Below, piece by piece: positions 46,408 through 56,819 of a stretch of DNA of 64,000 bases (position 1 is the first letter of the stretch; every line of letters begins with the position of its first letter). The translations under genes were made by a program, and so were the position numbers. The DNA comes from Echinochloa phyllopogon (lineage: Eukaryota; Streptophyta; Magnoliopsida; Poales; Poaceae). The notes under the pieces are model-generated. The model did no database searches and was not told the DNA's origin. It saw nothing but the letters and a program-made list of their open reading frames with translations. The stretch is from contig BTCW01000018.1 in assembly GCA_033239725.1 (NCBI GenBank), positions 71,460,019 to 71,524,018 on the forward strand, read 5' to 3'.

Positions 46408-49400
46408 TGTAACACCCTAAAATTCCATCACAAATAAATCATAGCAACTTGGTTTAATTTAATTTTTTTTAAGGACTTAATTAAATTTTTAAATTAATTT
46501 GAGCCTAAAAATATTTAAACATCATTTAAATAATTTTGGAGCAACAAGTGCATGTGCATCATATTTGATTTGCATGTCTTTTGTTGATTTGTGTGTGAAT
46601 TTCAAAATCATGAAAAAGTCCAGAACCGCTCCCTCAACTCTCTCTCCAGCTCTCTTTTTCTCCCGCGGCCCATCTCCCTCTCTCCCTTTCTGTTCGGCCC
46701 AGCACCGCGCGCGCGGCCCAGCTCCCCTGCCGGCCCACTCGCTCTCTCCCTCTCTTTCTTTTCCCCTGCTCCGCCGGCCTGCCCGCCGCTTTCGGCCCAG
46801 CAGCGGCCCGAACTTCTTCCTCTCCCTCTCTCGCGTCACTGGCAGGCGGGCCCCGCTCGTCAGCCCCTCCTTCTTCCCCTTCCTCCGACGCCTCTCCCCT
46901 GCCTCACCGCCGACCGAGCCGCTCGGCCTCCCCCGCGTCGCTCCCTCTCCCGCGTCCCTTCCCCTCCTATCTCCACTGAGCCGCTGCAACGCTCGCGCCA
47001 CTCCAATCGCTCGCTCTCCCATCGAAACGCCCGCACCACCGAGCCCTCCCACCGCCGATCGCCATTGATGGTCGGCCCATCCTTTCCCCTCGGCACCGAC
47101 CCTTCCCACTCTCCTCTTCGCCCTACTTATACCTCGGTCGAGCCCCCCAAGAACCCCTTCGACCCCTCGCGCCACCCATTCCCCTCGGAGCAACTCCAAT
47201 TTCTGCCGAGCGCCGCCGCCTCGTCGGACCACCGCTCCAGGACCGCTCCGCCCTCTTCTTCCACTCCAGGACCTTCGCACCGTGGTAACGATGCTCTCCA
47301 TCCCCTTCTAGCCCTCTGTCTCGCTCTGTAAGTACCCCGACGGCCCTCACCGGCGCTTCGCCGCCGCCGTCCGTCGTTAAGCACCGCCACCATAGTGAAT
47401 TGGAGGACTAGAACCCCCTGAACGCGTTCGCCAACTCCCCAGCAACACCCCGAGCCTCTTCCCGCCTTCTCTTTCGCACGCTAGCACTCCCTAGCGCTCT
47501 CGCCGGAGTTGTTCACCGCCGCCCGCCTCTGTTCACCGTCGGCCGCCGGCTCCGCCGCGCAATCCCTGACGAGATCACCCCTATTGTGTTCGCCATCTCA
47601 CCACGGTCCTCTAGCACCAATCCACACTCCAAACCGAGCCCGGCAGCTCGAGTTCGAGCATCGCCGGCGAGTTTCCCGGCCCGGCGCCGCCGCCCGCCGG
47701 CGTTCCCGCCGCCGCCCGACTCGGCCCTCTCTGTCAGCCGTCCGATCTTGATCCAACGGCCCACGTTCATCGCGACCCGAGTCAATCGGCCGAATAACGG
47801 TCAGTGCAGGCCATTTTGCAAAAGAGACCCTAAGCTTTTCCGTAATCAACCCGCCGTCCTGTCTAGTTCAAAAATAATTAGATTTAGGTCCTGATTCTTA
47901 CAGAAAGCACCCTAAGCTTCTCTGTTTTTGTATCCCGAAGCCCAGCCCCTGTATTTTAAGCGTTAGCCCTTGAGTTTAATGCATATTTATGTTTTAGCCC
48001 CTGGTTTTCTTCAGTTCAGCCCCTGTAAACTTAGTTTCTTTGCCAACAAGTCCCTAAAACTTGTTTTGGCCATATCTTTTCCGTTTTAGCTCCGTTTTTA
48101 GCGTTCTTGGTGTCCTAGCGTTCGTCTTTTCGAGCTTATTAGTTTTAGATGCTTGTTTTAGTCTGTTAAGAATGTTTGATGTACTGTTTCCTTATTGTTT
48201 TATTGTGTTGATCGTAGATCTCGTGCCAGTTGCAACCGAGTCGCCCGTCGACGCGGATCCAGAACCACTCTACGAAGAGGAGGAAGATTTCTTTGTAGAA
48301 CAAGGCAAGTGGCCCTCCCCGCATATTCTTTTTATCCTAAACAATTGCATGACAACTAAAATTTACTTTTATTGCATTAATTTGATGGGAACACCTTTTT
48401 AAGGATTTACCTAGTCTTTTACCCACGATTCCTTGTAACAACCCTGTTTTAAAATGTTTTGGGTTAGTTATGCTTAGCGTTGCTATACCTTGGGGAATGA
48501 TAAAATTTGGATCTTTTATAAAATATTGATTATACCATGGCAACTCTGTTGGTGAAACGATGGTTAATGCAAGAGAACTTTTCTTTAATCGGAACATGGA
48601 GAACCACCCAAGAAAACAGTGCAACCATGGTGTCAAAATGGGCTCTGACCTTAGCCGATTAATTAGGGGTGTGATCGTACTGATGGCCTTATCCGAAAGG
48701 AGCAGAGGGGGTCTGGGGTTGCAGGGGTACAACTCGGTCCTCTTGGGGTAGCAGCCTTTGCTAAGGTGCTGACCATTAGGGAGGGTTGTGGTCCGCCCTA
48801 GCTGTAACTCTTGCGGGTTGTTGGTCTTTTGCATACCTTTGTAAAGGCTTCGTAGTGGACCCCTAGCCACTCACCTCGGAAGTGTTTAAGGGCCTTGCAA
48901 ACCCGGGCAACATGGGGGACACGAGCTATGGTGAAAGTGTGCAACCTCTGCAAAGTGAAAACTGATCAATCAGCCGTGCTCACGGTCAAGAGCGGCTTGG
49001 ACCCTCACATGATAATTGAACTTAAAGATGGAATCTAAATCGTGGTTTTAACCGTGGGTTTTGGAATAAGATGTTCTTTTAAATGCTTAAGTGGGTTGGT
49101 ATAAACTTACATCTAGTAAATAGGAAATTGCTAATAAAACTTGCTCAACTCTAAAAAGCTCACTGCTGTGAACCATAGCCTATCCTTGTGGCCTTGCATT
49201 TTCACCCCGCTTGCTGAGTACCTAGTTAGGTGTACTCACACTTGCCATTGCTGATTCAGAAGAAGGAAATGGAGAAGAATACTACAGCGACTACGATGAG
49301 TTCTGAGGCTTGCGTTTTCCCCCAGTCAAGATGCCTGTGGAAGATGGAAGCTGAAGACGCTTCGTTTAGCTATCGCTTGTTTTGCGGTAAAGACCTTCGT

Positions 49401-49558
49401 GTCTCCCGAGAGTGTAATATGAATATTATAATAAATCTCTTGTAATTTAGAACACTGTGTTTCGATATTACACTCTTTTGTCTATCATATATGTGTAAAC
49501 ATGATCCTGGCGCACATATGAAATACACTTGGTTTTCCTTCGAAAATCGGGTGTGACA
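46408..49558 (+). repeat. gypsy 3' LTR, full length
   Basis: 3151 bp, preceded by the purine tract AAGGGGG. It has the whole central part missing from the 5' LTR (about 47209-49012). The end GTGTGACA is followed by the ACTAC duplication. ORFs inside (for example 46591-47331) are repeats of those in the other LTR, in GC-rich low-complexity DNA. Confidence 0.95.
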
Positions 49559-49562
49559 ACTA

Positions 49563-49679
49563 CTCCATCCGTTTTTAAATATATGTCGTTTAAAACAAGC
49601 TATTTAGTTTAAAACAAGCTATTTAGTTTAAAAATAAGCTAATTTGTCTGTTCTAAACATATATTTAAGAGGGAGGGAG
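49563..49679. mobile_element. Stowaway-like MITE cut by the gypsy insertion
   Basis: Ends CTCCATCCGTTTTTAAATATATG and CATATATTTAAGAGGGAGGGAG, with TA on the right (49680-49681) and TA within the gypsy target duplication on the left. Inside is a 19-bp unit (TTTAAAACAAGCTATTTAG) repeated two to three times. The gypsy duplication ACTAC covers the MITE's left edge, so the MITE was there first. Confidence 0.75.
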
Positions 49680-49681
49680 TA

Positions 49682-50505
49682 GTATTTGCACCGTTAACGG
49701 TCAGGTCGTGTCGGATCTCGTAGGAGCAAAGGCCCCACCACATGCGACCACCGGTCGTGCCATCGTGGCACTGCCGATCATCGGCGGATCAGCGATCGTG
49801 CTGCTGCCGGTCGCCGGCGGAACAGGGGGGCGCAGCCGCACAGGGCAGGCGATCCCCTCTGAAATGACAAAGGAACTGATGATACAGTTGGAAGTTGCAA
49901 GCTGGGCTTGGAGGGACCTGGGACCCTGAAAATCAGGCTCGGCAGATCGTCTCATTTAAGAAACTGCATGTAGCATGCTTCAGTGGGCATAGATATCAGC
50001 GTATGCATGTGATCAGGATCCTCCTCGTGATACTCTATTGCCTTTTCAACGCTGAACGTGGGACGAGATCGCCTTGATCTGATCGCAGGCGCTGTCAGAG
50101 TTTGCGGCTGATTGTCGGTCCACCTTGTTCGCATTTCTTTAAGCCAAACATTTCTTAATTTCTTGTTCGCATTTCTTTAAGCCTTGATCTACTCGTTTTT
50201 TTCCCATAAAGAACAGCAGCAACGGGCCTCAGAGCCCACCAGTTTGGCACCAAGAGATGGGCCTACACGTATACCAGGCTTAATGGGCCTTAGCCTTCTC
50301 TTAATGCTCAATGGGCCTTACCTTTCTCAAATGTTCAATGGACCCGACAACAGAAGCAACAACGGAGAAAAAGAAAGCCCAGTGTTGCCACCACACTGCT
50401 GCTGGATAGCGCGCGGCAGGCAGCGCCTTATCCAGCATCCATCTTCCTCATCCATGGCATAAAGCCGCGCCCGCCTCGCTCGGCTCCGCCTCCGCGCACG
50501 CTCCA
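49682..50505. other. intergenic region upstream of plastid L5
   Basis: No gene is supported. A sequence TTGTTCGCATTTCTTTAAGCC occurs twice (about 50127 and 50164). Repeated GGGCCT motifs near 50250-50320, close to the L5 start, are typical of telo/site II promoter elements of translation-related plant genes, but this is only suggestive. Confidence 0.4.
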
Positions 50506-51670
50506 ATGGCCGCCATGGCTGCGACCCTGCCCTCCTCGGGCGTCCCCTTCCCCGTCTCCAACACCTCCGCCACCGCCGCACGGCGCTGCCTGCTCCTCCC
50601 CTCCCCGCTTCCCCGCAGAGCTCTCCGCGTCGTCGCCTCCGCGGCCACCGAGGCGCCGCCCAAGCCCACGCCGCCGCCGACCTCGCCCTCCGGCATCGTG
50701 CTCGTCGACCCCTCCGAGGCCCAGAGGGTCCACCGGCTCAAGGCCGTCTACGACCAGAAGGTCGTCCCGCTCATCACCGAGGAGTTCGGCTACACCAATG
50801 TCCACCAGGTGCTCGACACTACTCCTCACCGTAGAGACCAGAAACGGCAGCCATTTATCGCTTAATTAGGCTGGTTGATCGCTTCGGTTTCCTTGATTGA
50901 GTTTTGAGGTGTGTTTGGGGTGTGTGTGTGGTTCGATTAGGTTCCCAAACTTGAGAAGATCGTGGTGAACTGCGGTCTGGGAGCAGACGCGGGGAACAAC
51001 AAGGGGCTGGAGGCAGCCATGAAGGACCTCGCCAATATTACTGGCCAGTGGCCCGTCAAGACCAAGGCAAAGAAGTCAGTGGCCAGCTTCAAGATCCGTG
51101 AGGGAAACACCATCGGTATCGCAGTCACCCTCCGCGGCAGGGTAAAGGCCCCATTGTTCCTTGACCTCCTTAAATTCATACGTTCACAATTGGCAGGTTT
51201 GCATATGAAATTAGAAACTCGTGGCAATTTGAAATCTTGCATTTTCAGTATAATCTACTGTAGTAGGTTGGAAATTATTAGCTTGATTGATCGGCATAGG
51301 CTTAATTTGGTGTCCTTGGCTGTAGATAATGTACAACTTCCTGGATAGGCTCATCAACCTTGGGCTTCCTAGGACCATGGACTTTCTCGGTGTCAACCCC
51401 AACAGCTTTGATGGGCACGGCAACTACAGTATTGGCATGCGCGACCAGGGCGTGTTCCCGGAGATCCCGTACGAGGTGGGCGGGAAGAAGAACGGCATGG
51501 ACGTGAGCATCGTCACCACCGCCAAGACAGACAACGAGGCCGTCAGGCTGCTTGCCCTCCTCGGCATGCCGTTCTCGGAGAACATCAAGACGGGCTTGGT
51601 GATCCGGAAGAAGAGGTTGAAGCGCCACCACTTCTTGAGCAAGGGCAAGGGCAAGGGAGGAAGAAAGTGA
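50506..51670 (+). CDS. RPL5 (plastid): 50S ribosomal protein L5, chloroplastic
   Basis: Three exons, 50506-50808, 50941-51141 and 51326-51670, join to 282 residues. L5 (uL5) binds 5S rRNA in the large subunit of the plastid ribosome. The first about 45 residues are Ser/Ala/Pro/Arg-rich, as in a transit peptide. The L5 body follows: VPKLEKIVVNCGLG, ANITGQWPVKTKAKKSVASF, REGNTIGIAVTLRGR, MYNFLDRLINLGLPR, and FPEIPYEVGGKKNGMDVSIV. The end FLSKGKGKGGRK is a basic plastid-type tail. Donor and acceptor sites are canonical. I took the first ATG; a second in-frame ATG lies three codons later. A plastid rather than cytosolic protein (cytosolic uL5 is called L11) follows from the bacterial-type body and the presequence. 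Confidence 0.96.
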
Positions 51671-52066
51671 GGAGACGGAACCCATGGTTTGGCACAGTGA
51701 GCGATATGCTCAGCTTGTTAATTGTCATCTTTTTGCAGGTTTTGGTTTAGAAACTTGGTGTTGTTGTCAATTCTGTAACTGTTGTACTTAAAAAGGTCTG
51801 AAAACGGAATGCAAAAGCTCTGCTTGCTTTGATCATGTACGTTTTGGGACTTTCTAATACCATGATTTTTAGTAACTGGTATAGTCTCTACAAACTACAA
51901 AGGCTGCCTATACTACAGCCAAGCATTAGAAATGCAAACGATGTCATATGCACTTGGAAAGAAGAAGAGTATTTTGATAGAGTAGAACCATATCATTGCA
52001 GCTGCATTTCTCACACAGTGCATATCACTGAACTGTGTACAGTGCCCTCTCGGCAACCTATATACC
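51671..52066. other. convergent 3' region between L5 and GH28 genes
   Basis: The two genes end towards each other here, so the 396 bases hold both 3' UTRs. Nothing else seen. Confidence 0.5.
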
Positions 52067-54879
52067 TCAGTAGCTGCACTTTGGCAGCTCGTTTGGGCCG
52101 ATTTCGAGCTCTTCCACCGGGAATGCGCACGGCTTGCCCTCCGCCCCGAGCTCCGGGCACGGCTTGGGCGTCACGTCGGAGGTGACCCCCTTGACGTCGG
52201 TGCAGTTCCATTGCAGCTCCTTGGCGTCCGGCGCCAGCCGCGCGGTGACGTTGGATATGCAGATGCCGGTGTAGGGGTCGTTGGGGATGCCCTCCATCCT
52301 GCCGGCCATGGTGACGTTCTCGGCGAAGACGTCGCTGTAGTTGATGCCGGTGACCTCGGGCCTGGCGTTGGGGTCGGAGGAGTTGTCGGGGTGCTGGCCG
52401 TAGTTGCCCGTCATCCAGAACACCCATTTCATGGTGTGGAGGCTGAGGCGGCGCACGAAGATGTCCTTGACGTACCCGCCCCGGCCCATGCCGGACTTGA
52501 CCCTGACGGCCGACTCCGTGTTGATGGCGACGCAGTCCTCGGCGGTCACGTCGCGGATGCCGCCGGACATCTCGCTGCCCAGCGCGATCATGGCGCTCGT
52601 GGGGGAGATGCAGGTCAGCCTCTTGATCACGATGTGCTGGCTCGGCATGTTGAACTTGATGCCGTACTCGTCCCACCCGCTCTTCACGGCGACGCAATCG
52701 TCGCCGGAGACGATGTAGCAGTCCTCGATCTTGACATACGAGGAAGAATCTGCACAGACGACACAAGATCACACTCACACCACCGACGTTTTCAGGCCGG
52801 ATATATATATGGTGCTCGCACGCAGAGGCTCGGAGGCAGAGAACACTGAGGAGAATGCATTGCAAACTGATCTACTACCTGGGTCAATGCCGTCAGTGTT
52901 TGCGGAATGCACCGGCGCCAGAATGGTGACGCCACTGATGGTCACATTGCTGTGGACAACAAATACAGACAAGGAAAATTTACCACCGAATTACCATGTC
53001 GATCAGAGGAAGGTTTCCGGGGTTTGACTTCAGAGTTTAGGTCCATACGTGCAGTATGTAGGGTGGATGTTCCATGACGGCGAGTCGACAAAGGTGACAT
53101 TGGAGATAATGATGCTGTCAGAGTAGATGAGCTCGACGAGGTAGCCTCGGGTGAACTTGAGCTCCTTGGCACGGTACTTGTCCCACCAGACTTGCCCCTG
53201 CCCGTTGATTGTTCCATTTTTACCTGAAATGTAGTGGGTTTGGCGTGTCATCGGATTTTTGCAGTTACTTCCTCATCTTGGCATCGAGTAGCAGATATGT
53301 ACCAGTGATTATGACGTCAGTAAGATTGGACCCTGCAATGAAGTTGCTGTATCTTGGTCCAGGCTCGTCCCTTCCTCTCCCGTAAGACGGCAGGGGAGCT
53401 ATGAGGGGCCAATCTTTCATGTCCTGATGATGAACATAGATGAACACGAATGAAAGTGGTACAAGCAAGATGAACAGCTGATAATAGCAGAACAAAATGG
53501 ACCATTATTTCTATTGAAAACGTCCAAGTGGAACAGATAGTTAGCATAGTATTTTTTTAAAGAAAGGAAACATAATAATAACAGTAGAACAGTGTTTGCT
53601 CTTGCTTTCATTTTCACTAGTCAAAATTGGCAGGCCATCAAAACAGATCAATGCAAAAACTGGGCAACCTTTCTAGACCAATGTTCCATATCAAGCAACT
53701 CTTTGATCAAAAGCTGTACTACAAGTATTCAATGGCCACCAGCTTTTCCTTTCGGTGTAACCACTGCCAAGTACTCCAAGTACTCTTGGTTTCATTCAAA
53801 GCCTGACCGAGTCCTTGGAGTACATATTTATGTACCACCTTGACAGACAGTAATCACTTCTCCTTTTTCTTCTGAAATGTTTTGGGTTATTGATCAATTG
53901 TACACTACTAAAGTTCCATTTACCTCCTTAAGCAGACCACAGCACTAAATTTCCCATACGTCTTTTCTTCAGAAAAAAAGATACGTTCAGGCCTTGTGTT
54001 CTGAAATGTCTTGGATTCTGAATTTTTTAATATACTTGCAACAACTTTGCAACCCTTTTATGCAGATTTCCTGGTTGTGGCTTCTGCCATACTACTGCTA
54101 ACATGGAACAATGTCATTCACGAAGGATATTACAGTCGAATCTATCTGAAGATTCAAGAACATATGGACACCGGGCGTGCACAGATGATGGCAGTGGCTT
54201 GCTTTCAAAAGAAGGGTTCATGGGCTCAGGCTCAGGGTCCCCAAGCCAAAAGCCATTTGTCCCTATCGAAAAAGAGACCGACCTGCACAAACGGACCTGT
54301 CCCGTGAAGCCATGTGACATGTGAGTGGTGTTCCGAGGCCCCACATGTCATGCAATTAAATTGCCGCGTGATCACGGAGATGCGCCATTACACGGCGTAA
54401 TCACCGGTAGGAGATCCAAGTGAACCGAGGAAATGGCGAGAGGATGAATGGCCTTCTCACCTGGGACGCGAGGATCTCGGCGCCCTCGTCGAGGTAGAGG
54501 GTGAAGTGGCTGGTGAGGTTGAAGGGCCCCGTGAGCCATTTCCCCGGGGGCACAACCAGCGCGGCGCCGCCGTCGTGCGCGCGCTTGGACAGGTCCGCCA
54601 CCGCCTTGGCGAACGCCGCCGTGTTGAGCCTCTTCCCGTCCCCCACCGCGCCGTACTCCGTGATATTCGCCACGTGCTTCCGGCACCCCGCCCCGGACGA
54701 CGCGCCGGCGCACGCCGCCAGCAGCGCCGCCGCGCACAGAGCCACCGCCACCGCCGCCGCCTGCAACAACCAACATATATAAGAATGAATGCCGCGCTCC
54801 AAACATCACAGAGATTGATTTGATCGAAAGAAACGAAGCGAGAGAGAATTACAGGACGCGGAATCCCTCTCGTCGCCAT
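52067..54879 (-). CDS. glycoside hydrolase family 28, polygalacturonase-like
   Basis: Six exons, 54853-54879, 54461-54760, 53303-53423, 53049-53223, 52879-52949 and 52067-52749, give 458 residues. GH28 enzymes cut pectin in the cell wall. A hydrophobic segment near residues 10-30 (AAAVAVALCAAALLAACAG) is a likely signal peptide. Then come ITEYGAVGDGK, GPFNLTSHFTLYLDEGAEI, the RGYLVELIYSD region, and the catalytic blocks NTDGIDPDS and SGDDCVAVKSG. Where classic polygalacturonases have GHG before IGSLG, this protein has SAMIALGSEMSGG. The RIK-like RVKSG is present. The right-handed helix repeats and the cysteines near the end (CPELGAEGKPC) fit the family. It resembles the plant group of 'probable polygalacturonases' lacking GHG, so activity on polygalacturonan is not assured. 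An in-frame ATG lies upstream at 54927 but would put 16 polar residues before the signal peptide. Confidence 0.92.
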
Positions 54880-55617
54880 TGTTGTGGGCTCGCGAGCGCA
54901 GGATGCGTTTCTCCTCCCGAGCGACAATTAGGTGGCCGCTGCGAAAACGGTGGAGTATATATCGAGACCAAGAGGAGGAGGAGGCCGAGAATTACGGATT
55001 TGTCCTTGCTCCTGCCTTAATTTCTTTTTCTCTTTCGAATAAATCCTGCCTTAATTTCACGGCGACGACAAGCTTGCAGAGCCGCTAGACGTGTGGCAAG
55101 TTTTTGATGAACGCGAGCGGCAGTCGGTGGGCCTGGCTCACGGCGCGAGCTCACACGAGCGTCCTCGCCGTGGGCCGGCCAGCGCTTGGTTCACGGCCGG
55201 CGCAAACCCGAGGACTTGTTCTACCCAAGCTTTCTATGGCATGATTTGATATTGCGGTCTCGTGATGGGTTGCCTTGCAAGGCGAAATGAAGAGCAGTGC
55301 GGTGCAGGAGCGCCGTGAGGAAGGAGAGGAGTGCAAGCCATCTTGTCTTGTGGGATGTTTTGGGATGCTTTCGATGTGATGATGATATATCTTGCCTTTT
55401 TTTTCTTTTGCTTGTGCAATAAATGAGAGAATTCAGGGACTTGTCATGTATAGAGGATGTAGCGAAGCGATGAAAGTGATCTGTGAGTGAACAAGAGTAT
55501 CTTATTAAAAATCTGAAAAGGATAGACTACGTTGATTGTATCCCAATTTCTTGATGATCTAATAGCAAAAAAAAATGGAAAATAGGTATAAAAATCTGAA
55601 AAGGATAGCGTGTGCTA
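54880..55617. other. upstream region of the GH28 gene
   Basis: No gene supported. Promoter and intergenic DNA, AT-rich towards the right, with several A runs near 55565-55670. Confidence 0.4.
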
Positions 55618-55892
55618 GGGCCTTTAGATCCCAAATTCAATCCCCAAAGTTCACTATGCAAAAAAAAAAGATTCTCATCACATTAAAATATCATAACATG
55701 CATGGAGTACTAAATGTAGATGAAATAAAAAACTAATTGTACGGTTTTGTTGTACTCTACGATACAAACATTTTGAGCCTAATTAATCAAATTTTGGACA
55801 ATTTTTCACACATACAAACGAAATGCTACAGTGACGCAATGATTACGAAGTGACACTATACTTCCAAATTTGGTTGGGATCTAAACAAGGCC
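55618..55892. mobile_element. MITE with GGGCCTTTAGATC ends
   Basis: Begins GGGCCTTTAGATCCC and ends GGGATCTAAACAAGGCC. The base triplet TAG borders both sides, a likely 3-bp target duplication of the PIF/Harbinger (Tourist) kind. The inner part (AAAAAACTAATTGTACGGTTTTG; GAGCCTAATTAATCAAATTT) matches the element at 32506-32776. Confidence 0.82.
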
Positions 55893-56819
55893 TAGATCTG
55901 ATTGTACGCTGTAAAAAGTGAGTTTTTTTGTATTTCTTTCATTCTCCCTCACCCACAATCATAACGGTATGGACGCTGGTTTCATTTTGTTTGTTTTTCC
56001 TAACTCCCCAATCACAAACTCGCATAATGGTTTTCTTTTGTTTGTTTTCATTTCTTCACTAATCATGTCGCATGGTATTACACGTCGAGTGTGTTTTGCT
56101 CACAAGCCACATCCCAGAACCTCGCATGGCTCTTGCTCCAAGGCATCTCCTTCACGGTGGAGAGGAGTTCGGACTTCGGAGACAATTGATGGGCCGTCCC
56201 AATTGGTGCGTCTTTATGCCGAAATGTCGAGCTCTCTTCTGCTGCCTGAACGCCAAGGTGCAAGAAGCAAGAATGTTCAACACTTAAGGAAAATGTGCGT
56301 TTCCTGATTTTATCTATATAATTTTGGATTGTTAGACACTTAAGGGGTTTCAACGAAAATGTGCGTGCCACATCTGTATCTATGCTTATAGCAGTAAAAA
56401 ATTGTAGTTTCGAAGAACTACTTTTTTTTTAGGATGGAGGTAGTATTTTGTTTGAATGGCGTTGAAGCGCATGCATTTAGGCTTCCAAATGCGACACGGC
56501 CACCTATTGAGCCTAACGGACTCTCTCATGGGCCTTTGAAAACCCCATGGCAATTAATTTCAGCCCGATAGGTTTACCGGCCCAAGGTAGCACAGCCCGT
56601 ACCTTATGACGAGCCCACAGACAGTCGGTTAGGGAAACGGTTACAGAACCCCGAAGGACAGAGACCGAGCGCGCAACGCCGTGAAAGATCAGCAAGCACC
56701 GCCTGGCGCCCGGGCTCGGGGAAGAAGAAGAGACCTTACCAGACTCGCAGCATCAGAAGCGACGGCGACGGGATCGAGTGGCGAGCCGCCGCGGCTAGGG
56801 CACAGAGTCGCTGAGGACC
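55893..56819. other. intergenic region and DeSI gene leader
   Basis: No gene is supported. The first 500 bases are T-rich; the last 150 bases before 56820 are GC-rich and probably the leader of the thiol peptidase gene. Confidence 0.4.

Larger units (their letters stand above)
38940..49558 (+). mobile_element. Ty3/gypsy chromovirus (Tekay-like) LTR retrotransposon
   Basis: A 10.6-kb element with target duplication ACTAC at 38935-38939 and 49559-49563. The LTRs start TGTAACACCC and end GTGTGACA (GTGTGACG on the left). The left LTR is 1.36 kb, the right 3.15 kb; the left lacks about 1.8 kb from its middle. The primer site TGGTATCAGAGC at 40307 matches initiator tRNA-Met. Order inside: an extra ORF, gag, protease, reverse transcriptase, RNase H, integrase, chromodomain. 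That order, the chromodomain and the long LTRs fit the Tekay/Del branch of chromoviruses. By eye about ten differences separate the shared LTR parts, so the insertion is fairly recent. A +1 frameshift in gag, a stop between reverse transcriptase and RNase H, and changed catalytic residues make this copy defective. Confidence 0.96.
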
